Shown: positions 36,843 through 47,865, numbered from the stretch's first letter. The stretch is 64,000 bases of DNA from Mucilaginibacter sp. (GCF_028288205.1 NZ_JAQBOD010000011.1:62001-126000), one strand, 5' to 3'. Translations and numbers: made by a program. The notes: a model not told the origin generated them from the letters alone.

Positions 36843-38042
36843 TTAAATATAGCTTAACCACCATTGTTGGTGCGTCTTTTTATATTTGCTGAACCACCTG
36901 CATGGCAGGTATAATATTGCTATTACCACCAACCATATTACATACACGCCCAACAAGTTAAACCCAAAGCCAGCGGGTGAAAACAGGAAAGGTATTTTAG
37001 GATTAACGATTTGACTGGTAGAATAGCCTTTCGCGAAAAATATAATTACGTGGATGGCTTGAATTAAATACCAGTGGCATATGTAATAGAAAAAGGGCAC
37101 ATTACCATATACTATTACAATGGATGTAAACTTGTTTTTAACGGTTTCTATACTGGCTAATACAACCAGCGAGAGTCCTATTGTCATGCTCAGATATAGT
37201 AATGAGCACGGGTATTTGGTAACATTAAAAAACGAGATAATACTCAGCGCGGTTGTTTTTTGAACCGACCATGGCGATGGGTCCCCATAAATATTAAACG
37301 CCCTGAATATAAAGAACAGCGCCAACAGGCCCAGGCCCGAATACAATAATATTTTTCTGCGTTTTACAGCATCAACCGAGCTTTTGTAAAGTGATCCAAA
37401 AACATAGCCGAGCAGCATTACGCCTGTCCACGGTAAAAGTGCATAGGCTATTAATACGTAATGATTGCTATCAATTTGTACAAGACCGCTAAACCCGGCA
37501 GCAGATAAAAGCAGTTTCCAGCCAATAGTTGCAGTAATGGGTCCCGGGTTTACAATGTCCAGTATATTATGCCCAAAGAAAATAATTGCGCCAATAATAC
37601 CAATAACGGTTAATGAGGCTTTTAACCTTACCAATATTCCCAGCAAGACCATGCTGCCGCCAATGGCCCATATAACCTGCAATATCAAAACATTATAAAG
37701 CGGGTTAAGGGTAATAGCAAAAGTTATAAAAACAAGTTCAACTATAACAAGCCATAACCCGCGTTTAATCAAAAACGCACTTAACTCATTTCTGGTACGG
37801 CGCATACCCGCCAGGTAGGCCGACATGCCGCTTAAAAACACAAAGGTGGGTGCGCAAAAATGAGTTATCCAGCGGGTAAAAAACAAAATGGGGGTAGTTA
37901 CTGCCAGATCTGTAGGTTCGGGTTGGCCCAGGTGAAAAACATCCCTAACATGGTCAATAGCCATAATCAGCATTACTAAACCGCGTAATATATCTATAGA
38001 TTCTATGCGATACTTTGTAGTAGCAGAAGTTGTTGTTGTCAT
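36843..38042 (-). CDS. DUF1624/heparan-alpha-glucosaminide N-acetyltransferase-like membrane protein
   Basis: RIESIDILRGLVMLIMAIDHVRDVFH; multi-TM 399 aa. Confidence 0.78.
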   Translation of the reverse strand: MTTTTSATTKYRIESIDILRGLVMLIMAIDHVRDVFHLGQPEPTDLAVTTPILFFTRWITHFCAPTFVFLSGMSAYLAGMRRTRNELSAFLIKRGLWLVIVELVFITFAITLNPLYNVLILQVIWAIGGSMVLLGILVRLKASLTVIGIIGAIIFFGHNILDIVNPGPITATIGWKLLLSAAGFSGLVQIDSNHYVLIAYALLPWTGVMLLGYVFGSLYKSSVDAVKRRKILLYSGLGLLALFFIFRAFNIYGDPSPWSVQKTTALSIISFFNVTKYPCSLLYLSMTIGLSLVVLASIETVKNKFTSIVIVYGNVPFFYYICHWYLIQAIHVIIFFAKGYSTSQIVNPKIPFLFSPAGFGFNLLGVYVIWLVVIAILYLPCRWFSKYKKTHQQWWLSYI

Positions 38043-38141
38043 AAAGAGATCAGGTTAAAGAAATTGCAATGCCGAATATAAACATAATCAATTTCATAAC
38101 AAATTGATTCTTAACAATTAAACACCGTTTTAGTCTAAAAC

Positions 38142-38174
38142 AAAAAAGCCCGTAAATATAATTTACAGGCTTTT
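38142..38174 (-). terminator. intrinsic terminator downstream of the iorB-like gene
   Basis: Minus strand AAAAGCCTGTAAAT-tat-ATTTACGGGCTTTTTTG. Confidence 0.65.
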
Positions 38175-38193
38175 CTACTTATCTAAATATTAT

Positions 38194-40332
38194 TTATGCC
38201 TTCGCAAATTCAAAAGGCAATTTTCTATACCTGATACCCGTTGCGGCAAAAATAGCGTTGCCTATTGCGGGTGCCATTGGCGGCAGTCCGGGTTCGCCTA
38301 AGCCGGTTGGCGCATCTTCAGATGGTACAAATTTCACAATAACCTCTATTGGCGCGTCCTTCATCCGCAAAAACTTATAAGTGTGGAAGTTGGTTTGCTC
38401 AACAGCGCCCTTATCAAAAGTAACCTTGCTAAATAGGGCATGGCTCAGGCCGTCAATAATAGCCCCTTCTACCTGGGTTTCGGCACCGCTTTGGTTAACC
38501 ACTCTGCCGCAATTAACAGCACTGTATACTTTAGTTACCCTAAACGTTCCATCCTTCAATTTAGTTATTTCGGCCACGTGAGCAGCATAGGTACTAAACG
38601 AAAAATGCGCGGCAAAGCCTTGATATACGTTTGGTTTTTTTGTTTTGCCCCAACCGCTTATTTGCGTAACCAGGTCTATAACGCTTTTATATTTAGCTAC
38701 GTCATACCCCCCGTCGGTTTTGCCAACCGGTTGATTTTTTGCTTTTTCTAATAGTTCAAGCCTTAACGCTACCGGGTCCTTTTTCATTTGGTGGGCCAAT
38801 TCATCCAAAAAACATTCATCGGCAAATGCTACCGAGTTACTGGTAGGTGCACGCCATGGCCCCGTTTGTATATTTGTTTTAAGCGAATGATTATCTGCAC
38901 GGTAATTAGCTACAGCTTTTGCCGGGAAACCATCCGGATTGGATGCCCTGCCTCCGCTTAATACCGCGGCATTAAGGTGCCAGGCCACCAGCTCATTCGC
39001 CGGACTAATTGCCGCTTTATATTTAAACATACTTGGCGGGCGGTAAAAATCGCCCTGCATATCATCCTCGCGCATCCATAGCATTTGTATAGGCACTTTA
39101 GCAGCTTGCGATATTAGCGCTGCTTCTACTCCGTTATCCGGCTGCAGCTTGCGCCCAAAACCACCTCCCTGCCTCGGCATGCCTAAAGTTATATTAGTTT
39201 CTGGTACACCTACAGCTTTTGCAACCTCGGTGCGTAAGCGCGCAGGCACTTGTGTTGGGCCATACAGATCAACTTTACCATCTTTTACATCAGCAAAAAA
39301 GTTAAGCGGCTCCATGTTGGCATGCGATAGCGCGGGTGTTTCGTAAACCGCTTCTACAATCTTGTAGTCCTTATTATTTAAAGCAGCATCTATGTCTCCA
39401 TCATTCCTGCCCGGCTTTTCGCTGTAGTTGTTTAACAGTTCTGTAAACGAGGCATCGTGGTCGGGAGTGCTTTCCAGCTTACTTGTCTCTTCCCAAACAA
39501 CCTTTAATACATCCCGTCCTTTTTTAGCGGCCCAGGTTGAGGTTGCCAAAACTGCCACTAAGTTTCTTGAAGGTACCGAAACCACATTTTTAACACCGGC
39601 CACCTTGCGCGTTTCGGTGTCATCAAATGATTTTAAGCTTTTGCCAAACGCCGGCGGGCGGGCAACTATCGCGAATAACATGCCTTCGCGGCGGGTATCT
39701 ATACCAAATAAAGGCTTGCCGGTAATTATTTTATGGTTATCAATATTATGTACCCGAGTGCCTATTATCTTAAAATCTTTAGGGTCTTTTAATTTAACAC
39801 TGGCAGGTACCGGCAATAATGCGGCTTTAGCAGCCAGGTCACCATAGGCTAATTTCTTTCCGCTTGGCTTATGTATTACAAAGGCATTTTCGGCATAACA
39901 ATCACCCTCATTTGCTCCCCATTGCTGCGCGGCCGCGGTAATCATCATTTGACGGGCAGTTGCCCCGGCGTTGCGTATCGGTGTGAAACGGCTTCTTACC
40001 GCACCGCTGCCACCTGTTGTTTGCGAGCCGTATTTACTTTGATCAAGCGGTGCCATTTCTACCACCACTTTATCCCATTGTACCTCCAGCTCTTCGGCCA
40101 ATATCATGGGTAGCGCTGTTTTTACTCCCTGGCCAATCTCCGGATTGGGCGACATTAATGTAATTAAGCCATTAGAATCAATTGATACATAGGCATTGGG
40201 CGAAAATATTGTGCCCGCGGCATGTTTAACGGGGCTTGCATCTGTTAACAAATGGAACCCAAACATTATACCGCCCCCGGCAATTGAGCTTACTTTTAAA
40301 AAGTGGCGCCTTGAAACTGTTTGATCGCTCAT
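38194..40332 (-). CDS. iorB: xanthine dehydrogenase family molybdopterin-binding subunit (isoquinoline 1-oxidoreductase beta-like), Tat-exported
   Basis: [15 protein letters not shown] Tat motif; [36 protein letters not shown]. Confidence 0.87.
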   Translation of the reverse strand: MSDQTVSRRHFLKVSSIAGGGIMFGFHLLTDASPVKHAAGTIFSPNAYVSIDSNGLITLMSPNPEIGQGVKTALPMILAEELEVQWDKVVVEMAPLDQSKYGSQTTGGSGAVRSRFTPIRNAGATARQMMITAAAQQWGANEGDCYAENAFVIHKPSGKKLAYGDLAAKAALLPVPASVKLKDPKDFKIIGTRVHNIDNHKIITGKPLFGIDTRREGMLFAIVARPPAFGKSLKSFDDTETRKVAGVKNVVSVPSRNLVAVLATSTWAAKKGRDVLKVVWEETSKLESTPDHDASFTELLNNYSEKPGRNDGDIDAALNNKDYKIVEAVYETPALSHANMEPLNFFADVKDGKVDLYGPTQVPARLRTEVAKAVGVPETNITLGMPRQGGGFGRKLQPDNGVEAALISQAAKVPIQMLWMREDDMQGDFYRPPSMFKYKAAISPANELVAWHLNAAVLSGGRASNPDGFPAKAVANYRADNHSLKTNIQTGPWRAPTSNSVAFADECFLDELAHQMKKDPVALRLELLEKAKNQPVGKTDGGYDVAKYKSVIDLVTQISGWGKTKKPNVYQGFAAHFSFSTYAAHVAEITKLKDGTFRVTKVYSAVNCGRVVNQSGAETQVEGAIIDGLSHALFSKVTFDKGAVEQTNFHTYKFLRMKDAPIEVIVKFVPSEDAPTGLGEPGLPPMAPAIGNAIFAATGIRYRKLPFEFAKA

Positions 40333-40796
40333 TTTGTAACCCCTCCTTTACTGGCTGCCAGGTGTATGGCTTTACGTATACGATAATGTGTGCCGCAACG
40401 GCATATATTACTTATGGATAGATCAATATCCTCATCTGTTGGATGCGGGTTGTGTTTCAGCATTGCCGCGGCGGCCATAATTTGCCCTGATTGGCAATAA
40501 CCGCATTGCGGTACATCAACTTCGCTCCAGGCTTGTTGTACCGGGTGCGTGCCTTCGGCGCTTAATCCTTCAATAGTTACAATTTTAGAGTCTTTAACTT
40601 CTGATACGGGCAACTGGCACGATCGTACAGCAAAACCGTTAAAATGCACAGTACAGGCCCCGCACTGCGCAATGCCGCACCCGAATTTTGTACCAACTAA
40701 ATTTAAATGATCACGCAATACCCAAAGCATTGGGGTGTCTGGATCTGCATCAACAGTAAGCAGCTTATTGTTGACAGAAATTTTGTATGTGGCCAT
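40329..40796 (-). CDS. iorA: (2Fe-2S)-binding subunit of the molybdoenzyme
   Basis: [55 protein letters not shown]. Confidence 0.9.
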   Translation of the reverse strand: MATYKISVNNKLLTVDADPDTPMLWVLRDHLNLVGTKFGCGIAQCGACTVHFNGFAVRSCQLPVSEVKDSKIVTIEGLSAEGTHPVQQAWSEVDVPQCGYCQSGQIMAAAAMLKHNPHPTDEDIDLSISNICRCGTHYRIRKAIHLAASKGGVTK

Positions 40797-41081
40797 AATG
40801 ACTTTTGTTTTAAGTAAATCTATTAGTAAAAACTTTACTTTACAAATATTAGTGGGTAATAACTAAAATATTACATACTGTTGGTAACACTATTTAACAC
40901 CCCGATAAAAGCGGCTTTGGTTTATATCTAAGCTGGCGCCTGTTGGATTGGTGATAGTGGGCAAGCGGTCTTTTTACTTTATAAATTAAAAATATTATTT
41001 CGTTAAAAGGAAAATATTATTTAATACATTAAAAATTCAATATATTTGAAATGATTACCGATCAATTTATCTGTAAAGCGC

Positions 41082-41456
41082 GTGAAGAAAAAAGTATTGG
41101 TTATTGAAAATGACCAGGATATCCGACATATTGTTGTCTTTGTTTTAGAGGAAGAAGGCTTTACCACTTTGAGTATTGCTGAGCCGGAAAACCTGGAAGA
41201 TATCCTGCAATTCAAACCGGATGTGATCCTGATTGATGAGTTTATAAATAACCGGCCCGGGCACCGGTTATGTCTGAAGATCAAACAGGTTAAGCAATTA
41301 AAAGAGATCCCGGTCATCGTACTTTCCACCGCGAACAATATTGAATTGATCGCTACAGAATGTAAAGCAAATGATTATATCCGCAAACCTTTTGATCTGA
41401 AAGAAATAGTCGACAAGGTGGTTCGGGTGGTTAATAACCAGTCATTGATCTATTAG
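41082..41456 (+). CDS. stand-alone response-regulator receiver
   Basis: GTG start; VLVIENDQDIRH, VILIDEF phospho-Asp, VLSTAN, RKPFDL. Confidence 0.82.
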   Translation: MKKKVLVIENDQDIRHIVVFVLEEEGFTTLSIAEPENLEDILQFKPDVILIDEFINNRPGHRLCLKIKQVKQLKEIPVIVLSTANNIELIATECKANDYIRKPFDLKEIVDKVVRVVNNQSLIY

Positions 41457-41649
41457 TATCACCGGCTTGCAGTTTTCCACAAAAGTGGAAAACAACCGCC
41501 ACAATAACGGGCAATCAGATACTACATAAATAAAATACTACGTTAATATTTAATAACTATTATTCTTAACTTTATTTATCTTTTCAGCCGCTACTACTAA
41601 TCATACGTCTGCCCCCGGTTTCTATCTTTTCACTTAAAAAATTAAGTCT

Positions 41650-42039
41650 ATGGAAACGATAATGATACAAGAAGCGGATGCCGCCACCTTAGAGGTACTC
41701 ACCTTTGCTTTGCAAATGGAAGGCTACCGGGTTTGCAGCCTGACCGATAATACTGAAAATGTCCTGGATTTGATCCGGCGGCATCACCCCAAGCTGGTTT
41801 TGCTGGACTGCTGGCTCAGCAATTATTCCGGCAAGCAGGTCTGTCAATGGATCAAGGCACATTTTCCGCGCCTGCCGGTAATCGCCTTCAGTTGCGATAA
41901 TCAAATCGCTGAGCAATACCGCCTTTTGGGTTTTGATGATTACCTAAAAAAGCCATTTGACCTTGATCTCCTTTACCAGGTGATTCGAAAACATTTACCT
42001 CAACAAAAAAAGCGCCGCTATATTAGTACACCGGCTTAA
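41650..42039 (+). CDS. stand-alone response-regulator receiver
   Basis: LVLLDCWLSNYSGKQVCQWIK, IAFSCDN, LKKPFDL. Confidence 0.82.
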   Translation: METIMIQEADAATLEVLTFALQMEGYRVCSLTDNTENVLDLIRRHHPKLVLLDCWLSNYSGKQVCQWIKAHFPRLPVIAFSCDNQIAEQYRLLGFDDYLKKPFDLDLLYQVIRKHLPQQKKRRYISTPA

Positions 42040-42058
42040 TAATGATTGTCTGATTAAG

Positions 42059-42319
42059 ATGGAATTACTCCGTGAAAACATAATAGACCTTATCCGTGAA
42101 ACATGCTCATCTCATTGGGAGCTGAATGTATTTAACGGACACATTATTGTTAACCTGCCGGATGCAGAAAAGGATTTCCGTTCAATATATAATAAAGTAA
42201 AACAGGAAATCACAAAATGTATAAGGCAGCATTTTCCCGATAGGGATGAAGAGCTATTATTCGAGGTTAGGAACTGTTCATGGAATTGCAGCTTTAAATT
42301 AGGGAAGACAACTTTATAA
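42059..42319 (+). CDS. hypothetical protein
   Basis: 86 aa, co-directional, 20 bp after the receiver gene. Confidence 0.5.
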   Translation: MELLRENIIDLIRETCSSHWELNVFNGHIIVNLPDAEKDFRSIYNKVKQEITKCIRQHFPDRDEELLFEVRNCSWNCSFKLGKTTL

Positions 42320-42455
42320 TAGACAACACGGGCAAACAAGCAGTTGAACGTTTGGTTTGAAAAAGATAAAAAATGAAAAACCTGTGCTTATACTGATTGT
42401 TGTATTCTATAGCCGGGATGTTCCGGCAAGTAGGGTTTTATAAGGAGGATAAGTT

Positions 42456-42896
42456 ATGACACTGGTAAAATTTAATGAGCGAAAAGACACCGGCATGTTA
42501 AGCCCGGTCTTTAATGACATTTTTGAAAACTTTTTTAATGATGCTTTTATATCAGACCGGATGGTATCCAGAATACCGGCTGTAAATATTTTAGAAACAG
42601 AAGGGCACTATCATATCGAACTGGCTGCACCGGGACTAAAGAAAGAGGATTTTAAGCTGGACCTGAATAGGAATATGCTGACCATATCGGTAGAAAAGCA
42701 AAACGAGCAAATGGATAATGATAAAAAATATAATAAACGCGAATACACCTATACGTCATTCGTGCGCTCTTTTACGCTGCCCGACTCGATTGATGATGCC
42801 AATATTGAAGCCCAATATACTGACGGCATACTCAAAATTAATGTGGCCAAAAGCAAAGAAGCGACAACGCCCAGCCGTCAGATAAAGATTAAATAA
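42456..42896 (+). CDS. Hsp20/alpha-crystallin small heat-shock protein
   Basis: YHIELAAPGLKKEDFKLDL; ADGILKINVA-like YTDGILKINVAK; AAGGAGG ribosome-binding site at 42442. Confidence 0.92.
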   Translation: MTLVKFNERKDTGMLSPVFNDIFENFFNDAFISDRMVSRIPAVNILETEGHYHIELAAPGLKKEDFKLDLNRNMLTISVEKQNEQMDNDKKYNKREYTYTSFVRSFTLPDSIDDANIEAQYTDGILKINVAKSKEATTPSRQIKIK

Positions 42897-42919
42897 TTGC
42901 TCATCATCAATTGTTAATC

Positions 42920-42948
42920 AGGCGCTGTCTCAGCGCCTTTATTTTTTT
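42920..42948 (+). terminator. intrinsic terminator of the hsp20 unit
   Basis: AGGCGCTG-tct-CAGCGCCT followed by TTATTTTTTT. Confidence 0.8.
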
Positions 42949-43046
42949 ATGCCATGTTAATACCATGCAGCAACCGACACCCTGTTCCCCAGGCGGCTTT
43001 ATACATGTGGGAGATATATAAAGCTATCTAATTCGCCAAATGTTAA

Positions 43047-44357
43047 TTATTTAAAACCAAGAGCTACAGAGATCACATCAGATACCAGGTTAGTGCTTTG
43101 CGAATAATGTCCATATCTGATTTCAAAATCATGAAGATGTTGCCATCCCATTACCCCCGTTGGCGGTGCTATTCTAAATCCTACACCAAAAAACTGACTG
43201 TTAAACTTAGCATATTCATAATTACTGGTATAATAGGTATCAGTAGCGTTATGGACCTCATAAGGGGCAAAATATTTAGCAGCTGATTGATTGTAATACC
43301 TGTAAAACGGCGAAACCGAAAAGAAGGGTGTAATTTTATAAACCATTTCCAGGTTGGCTGTATTAGAGTTGCTGCCCCAATTGTCCGTATAGTATCGGTA
43401 ATATGATCTGAGAATAATATTGTCGCCGAGAAAATAATTAGCCCTTAATCCTAAGGGAAGCTTAAACCTTGACGATGGTAATTTCTCGATAGTGTCTTTT
43501 TTGTTCGTAAAATACACCCTGTGAAAAGGTAAACTTAAATATCCCTTTTGTGCAACCGCGTCTGCCAGGAACATTACCTGCAGCCTGGAATTTATCATCT
43601 GAGAATAGGATACTGAAATGGTATAAGTATTCCTGGGACTGGTTGGAATGCTTGGTGTTGAACTACTGCCACTCAAAACAGAGTTTCCACTGGCAGTGGT
43701 TACATAAGTAGGCCCGCTTGAGACGGCGACAGTTGATTGCGGAATAAGTTCTGAAGGATAAATAAGTGTAACATGGTCAAAATAAGCTTGCAGCTTCATG
43801 CCAAATTCTCCACTCTTATCATTTGTCTTTTTTGAGAAATGTATATCAGCGCCCAATGATTTATAATTATACTCGCCCGAATAATAAGTGCCCAACCCAA
43901 AACTGGTGCCTTTAATTTCATTTTCAATTGTCCAGTCTAATGACGGATATATGCGTGATCCGCCGGTTTTTGATGCCCCTGATGTAGATACAAAAGCTGC
44001 TGACGCCGAAGTATGATGATCAATACCTAAACCAAATGAAAGTATGTTTTTATGTTTCGGCTGCCCGTACCAGAAGAGTTTCAGATCCAGGCCATTTGAA
44101 AAATCTGTTACTTTTTCTGTTCCGATACCCCCTGTAACTGCAGAATGATCCCCATTTTGGTTATAATAACTGGATACCAAATTTATTTCTTCAACCCCGA
44201 GTTGTGTTGGATAATAGCTGGCAGTGTCATCAACATCAATTGGGGTGTATAGGCCAAATGGATTTTTATTGCGGCTGGTATCTTCCTTAATTTGTGAAAA
44301 GGCATTTAAACGGCAAATGAGTGCGAAACCAAGTATAGTTAAATATTTCTTTTTCAT
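43047..44357 (-). CDS. DUF3570 domain-containing (beta-barrel-like) protein
   Basis: 436 aa, signal peptide; ILSFGLGIDHHTSASAAFVSTSGASKTGGSRIYPSLDW. Confidence 0.82.
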   Translation of the reverse strand: MKKKYLTILGFALICRLNAFSQIKEDTSRNKNPFGLYTPIDVDDTASYYPTQLGVEEINLVSSYYNQNGDHSAVTGGIGTEKVTDFSNGLDLKLFWYGQPKHKNILSFGLGIDHHTSASAAFVSTSGASKTGGSRIYPSLDWTIENEIKGTSFGLGTYYSGEYNYKSLGADIHFSKKTNDKSGEFGMKLQAYFDHVTLIYPSELIPQSTVAVSSGPTYVTTASGNSVLSGSSSTPSIPTSPRNTYTISVSYSQMINSRLQVMFLADAVAQKGYLSLPFHRVYFTNKKDTIEKLPSSRFKLPLGLRANYFLGDNIILRSYYRYYTDNWGSNSNTANLEMVYKITPFFSVSPFYRYYNQSAAKYFAPYEVHNATDTYYTSNYEYAKFNSQFFGVGFRIAPPTGVMGWQHLHDFEIRYGHYSQSTNLVSDVISVALGFK

Positions 44358-44378
44358 GAAAAATTGATTCTTTGTAAA

Positions 44379-44600
44379 TTAATTGCAGCCGCAGCCACCA
44401 CCGGTTTTTCCGGCATTGGCGCCAGAAGCACTTTCACGGTAGGATTGAAAATTTAACTCATTCTTTTCAGCCTTACGGTTTCCAAGCGCCATTTCAGAAT
44501 CATTGAGCCGGGTTTTTTGATATTCCCGTAAACGTACACACGAAGAGAAACTTATTATTATTACAAAACAGGCCAATAGTTTTACAATTTTATTTACCAT
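44379..44600 (-). CDS. DUF4266 small lipoprotein
   Basis: Lipobox FSSC; C-terminus YRESASGANAGKTGGGCGCN; between apbE and the DUF3570 gene. Confidence 0.8.
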   Translation of the reverse strand: MVNKIVKLLACFVIIISFSSCVRLREYQKTRLNDSEMALGNRKAEKNELNFQSYRESASGANAGKTGGGCGCN

Positions 44601-44615
44601 TTTTAATCGGGGGAT

Positions 44616-45548
44616 TTATTTTATATTTATGTTTTTTGAAGGATATAAATTATTGTAATCATCAATTATAACAGCTTCAATACCTTTCATTTGGTTAATC
44701 ATATTTAACCCGGTATTAATACCCATAATCATTACCGGCGTTGTCATAGCATCGGCAATTTCTGCATTAGTTGTAATAATGGTTACGCTTTTAATACCGG
44801 TAACGGGCAAGCCTGTAAGCGGATTAATGGTATGCGAATATTTTTTACCATCCACCATAATAAACTTTTCATAATTACCTGATGTGGCAACAGCCATATC
44901 AGTGATGTCCATATACGAAAATATTTCATGTGAAGAATCCGGATTTGCAATGCCGATGGTCCACTTTTGGCCGTTTGGCTGTAACCCCCAGGCATTCAAA
45001 TCGCCAGACGCGTTTACCACCCCGCTGCTTACGCCGCCTTGTTTCATAATTTGTTTTGCACGCTCGGCAGCATAGCCCTTGCCCATACCGCCAAACCCTA
45101 TCCTCATTCCTTTTTCCCGCAAAAAAACGGTGCAGTTTTCATCGTCAAGCACAACGTTTCTGAAGTTAATAAGGCGCACCATTTTTTTTGCTGTAGCTTT
45201 ATCCGGTAATGCGGTCATTTTTTGATCAAAGTTCCATAGTTGCTTATCCACAGATCCATAAGTAATATCAAATGCACCCCGGGTTACTTCAGATATCCTG
45301 ATAGATCGGTTAATAAGATCAAATGTTTCCCGGCTTACTGCAACAGGCCGGATACCGGCATTTTGGTTAACCCGATTAGTTTCACTATCATCGCTAAAAG
45401 TGGTCAATAACTGCTCGATTCTTTTTATTTCATTAACTCCCGATTCTATTTTTTCATTGGCCCATTTTTCATTATCAGTAACTACACTCAATTCAAAACG
45501 GTTACCCATTAACTTGCAGGCCCTTTTAAAGATTTGCTGATCTGGCAT
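44616..45548 (-). CDS. apbE: FAD:protein FMN transferase
   Basis: GFGGMGKGYAAERAKQIM; VNASGDLNAWG; YSHTINPLTGLPV; MTTPVMIMG. Confidence 0.9.
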   Translation of the reverse strand: MPDQQIFKRACKLMGNRFELSVVTDNEKWANEKIESGVNEIKRIEQLLTTFSDDSETNRVNQNAGIRPVAVSRETFDLINRSIRISEVTRGAFDITYGSVDKQLWNFDQKMTALPDKATAKKMVRLINFRNVVLDDENCTVFLREKGMRIGFGGMGKGYAAERAKQIMKQGGVSSGVVNASGDLNAWGLQPNGQKWTIGIANPDSSHEIFSYMDITDMAVATSGNYEKFIMVDGKKYSHTINPLTGLPVTGIKSVTIITTNAEIADAMTTPVMIMGINTGLNMINQMKGIEAVIIDDYNNLYPSKNINIK

Positions 45549-45767
45549 CCGGTTTTAAAATAAAAATTAACAGTATTTCTGTAATTATCTTTAAACAAGA
45601 GTAAAGGGACAATCTGAAGATTAGATGAAATTAATACGTTTATATGCGTCTTTTAACGTTAATTAACATATTCAATATCATTGCTATTATAAACCACACG
45701 GATCTCTTAAGCGATAGTGAAAAACTCAAACTATGCATACGTCGCAGGGGCAGATTCTAAGTATAGC

Positions 45768-46397
45768 TTAAAGCGAGAGATCGCTTATATACAACTCTCC
45801 GTCAACCAGCCCATCCAACTCTGCCGGGTTATGACTTACTATTAAAACAGTTGCGCTTAACTCTCTAAACACAACTTTTAATCCTATTGTTAATTCTGCT
45901 TTCATATCCGGGTCCAAAGCCGAAAAGGGTTCATCCATCAATAACATTTTAGGTTTGATAGCAAGCGCACGCAAAATAGCTAAACGCTGCTGTTGCCCGC
46001 CCGATAGGTGCGCGGGTTTATGATTGGTCAGGGTATCCAGCTTGCCTAAAATTAATAGTCGCTTTATCCAATCTTTATCGTCCGTAGCGTATGCTAAATG
46101 TTCAGCAACCGTCATGTTTGGAAACAGGGCATAATCCTGGAAAACAAAACCAGTTTTTCTTTTTTGGGGCGATAGGTTTATGTTTATATTAGTATCTAAC
46201 CAGGTAGTATTATTAACGGCTATCCTGCCTTTTTCGGGCGAGATCAACCCGGCTATTATTTTTAAAAATGTGGTTTTGCCTGCTCCGGATGGCCCGTAAA
46301 TTTTGGTAATACTTCCATTGGCAAATTGGCGGTCAATTTTCAATATTTGCCGGCCATGATAAACTTTTAGTTTTTTCTCTATTGCTATGTCTATCAT
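45768..46397 (-). CDS. modC: molybdate ABC transporter ATP-binding protein
   Basis: GPSGAGKTTFLKIIAGL Walker A; LSGGQQQRLAILRAL; LLMDEPFSALD. Confidence 0.88.
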   Translation of the reverse strand: MIDIAIEKKLKVYHGRQILKIDRQFANGSITKIYGPSGAGKTTFLKIIAGLISPEKGRIAVNNTTWLDTNININLSPQKRKTGFVFQDYALFPNMTVAEHLAYATDDKDWIKRLLILGKLDTLTNHKPAHLSGGQQQRLAILRALAIKPKMLLMDEPFSALDPDMKAELTIGLKVVFRELSATVLIVSHNPAELDGLVDGELYISDLSL

Positions 46398-47065
46398 TCC
46401 AACGGAGATTTTGCCTGGTACTTATTAAACACAAACACGCTTATTACCATAATAAAAGTTATACAAAACAAGATAAGTGAATAAGCATTGGCGCTGGCGT
46501 AATCCATTCGCTCGACAGAATCATATACGGCAATTGACGCTACACGGGTAACACGGGGAATGTTGCCGCCTATCATCAGTACCACGCCAAACTCACCTAA
46601 TGTATGAGCGAACGTTAGCACAACAGCTGTTAATAATGATGGTTTGATATTTGGTATTAATATATTCTTAAAAGTTTGCCACTTTGTTTTACCCAGGGTA
46701 TAGGATGCCTGCGCTAATGATGCCGGTAATTGCTGCAGCGCTGATTTAATGGGGCCCACCATAAATGGCATGCTGTAAATAAATGAGGCCAGCACCAATC
46801 CCTGGAAGGAAAAAACAAATTGGATATCAAACGTATTTTGCAACCATTTACCCAAGCCATGCTGCGGACTAAAAGCCAGCAACAAATAAAACCCCAATAC
46901 CGATGGGGGCAATACCAGTGGCATAGTAATAATTGCCTCTATAATAGTTTTAAAAAACGAGCGGCCCTTTGATAACCACCACGCAACCGGCAAACCAACA
47001 ATTAACAATAACAGCGTGGTAATTGCTGCCAGCTTTAACGTAAGCCAAATTGGTGATAGATCCAT
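46394..47065 (-). CDS. modB: molybdate ABC transporter permease
   Basis: MPLVLPPSVLGFYLLLAF; HTLGEFGVVLMIGGNIP; 4-nt overlap with modC. Confidence 0.9.
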   Translation of the reverse strand: MDLSPIWLTLKLAAITTLLLLIVGLPVAWWLSKGRSFFKTIIEAIITMPLVLPPSVLGFYLLLAFSPQHGLGKWLQNTFDIQFVFSFQGLVLASFIYSMPFMVGPIKSALQQLPASLAQASYTLGKTKWQTFKNILIPNIKPSLLTAVVLTFAHTLGEFGVVLMIGGNIPRVTRVASIAVYDSVERMDYASANAYSLILFCITFIMVISVFVFNKYQAKSPLE

Positions 47066-47078
47066 CCGCCGGGATTAA

Positions 47079-47846
47079 TTATTGAATACGATAACCGTAT
47101 TTTTCAAATATACGCTTAGCGGGGGCACTTAAAATGTATTGATAAAATTTTTCGGCATCGGGGTTGTTTTCGGCATGTTTTAGTATAACCATTCCTTGCT
47201 GTATGGGCGCGTAGGTTTTAGGGTTTATCACTTTCCAATAAAGCGGTGTTTTATTGGCCGGGTCTTTTACTAATGCCTGGGTGGTGAAACCCACTTCGAC
47301 CACACCGGTAGTGATATAGGTATTTATCTGCGATATGCTTTCGCCATAAACCATTTTGCTTTTAACGTTTTCCAGTATGCCATTTTTCTTTAACAATTCT
47401 TCGGCAGCTAAGCCATAAGGAGCGACTGCGGGGTTAGCTATCGCGATCTTTTTTATGCGGGGAGTTAGCAGTATGCGCTCCCAATTCTGAAAACCGATAT
47501 TCTGACTGCTGCAAATTATTAAACTGCCATAGGCATAAACAACAGGTGCTTTGGCGCTAAGTCCTTCTTTATATAATTCCTGGGGAAAACTCATATCAGC
47601 CGATAAAAAAACATCAAATGGGGCACCGTTCTTTATCTGTGCAACCAGCTTGCCCGATGAGCCAACAATTGGTTCTATCCCGATACCTGTTCTTTGTTTA
47701 AAATCTTTTTGAAGTACTTCTATAATGGATTGCAGGTTGGCGGCCGCAGCTACTTTTAACCCTTGAGCATAGCATGGTACTGAAAATAACATTCCGGCAA
47801 ATAATACTATGCCCACCCGTTTAATATGGAATATGTTGAGTTTCAT
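47079..47846 (-). CDS. modA: molybdate ABC transporter substrate-binding protein
   Basis: LKVAAAANLQSIIEVLQKDFKQRTGI; GSSGKLVAQIKNGAPFDVFLSAD; start at MKLNIFHI (47846). Confidence 0.9.
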   Translation of the reverse strand: MKLNIFHIKRVGIVLFAGMLFSVPCYAQGLKVAAAANLQSIIEVLQKDFKQRTGIGIEPIVGSSGKLVAQIKNGAPFDVFLSADMSFPQELYKEGLSAKAPVVYAYGSLIICSSQNIGFQNWERILLTPRIKKIAIANPAVAPYGLAAEELLKKNGILENVKSKMVYGESISQINTYITTGVVEVGFTTQALVKDPANKTPLYWKVINPKTYAPIQQGMVILKHAENNPDAEKFYQYILSAPAKRIFEKYGYRIQ

Positions 47847-47865
47847 GTTTTGTAATTTGATCATA

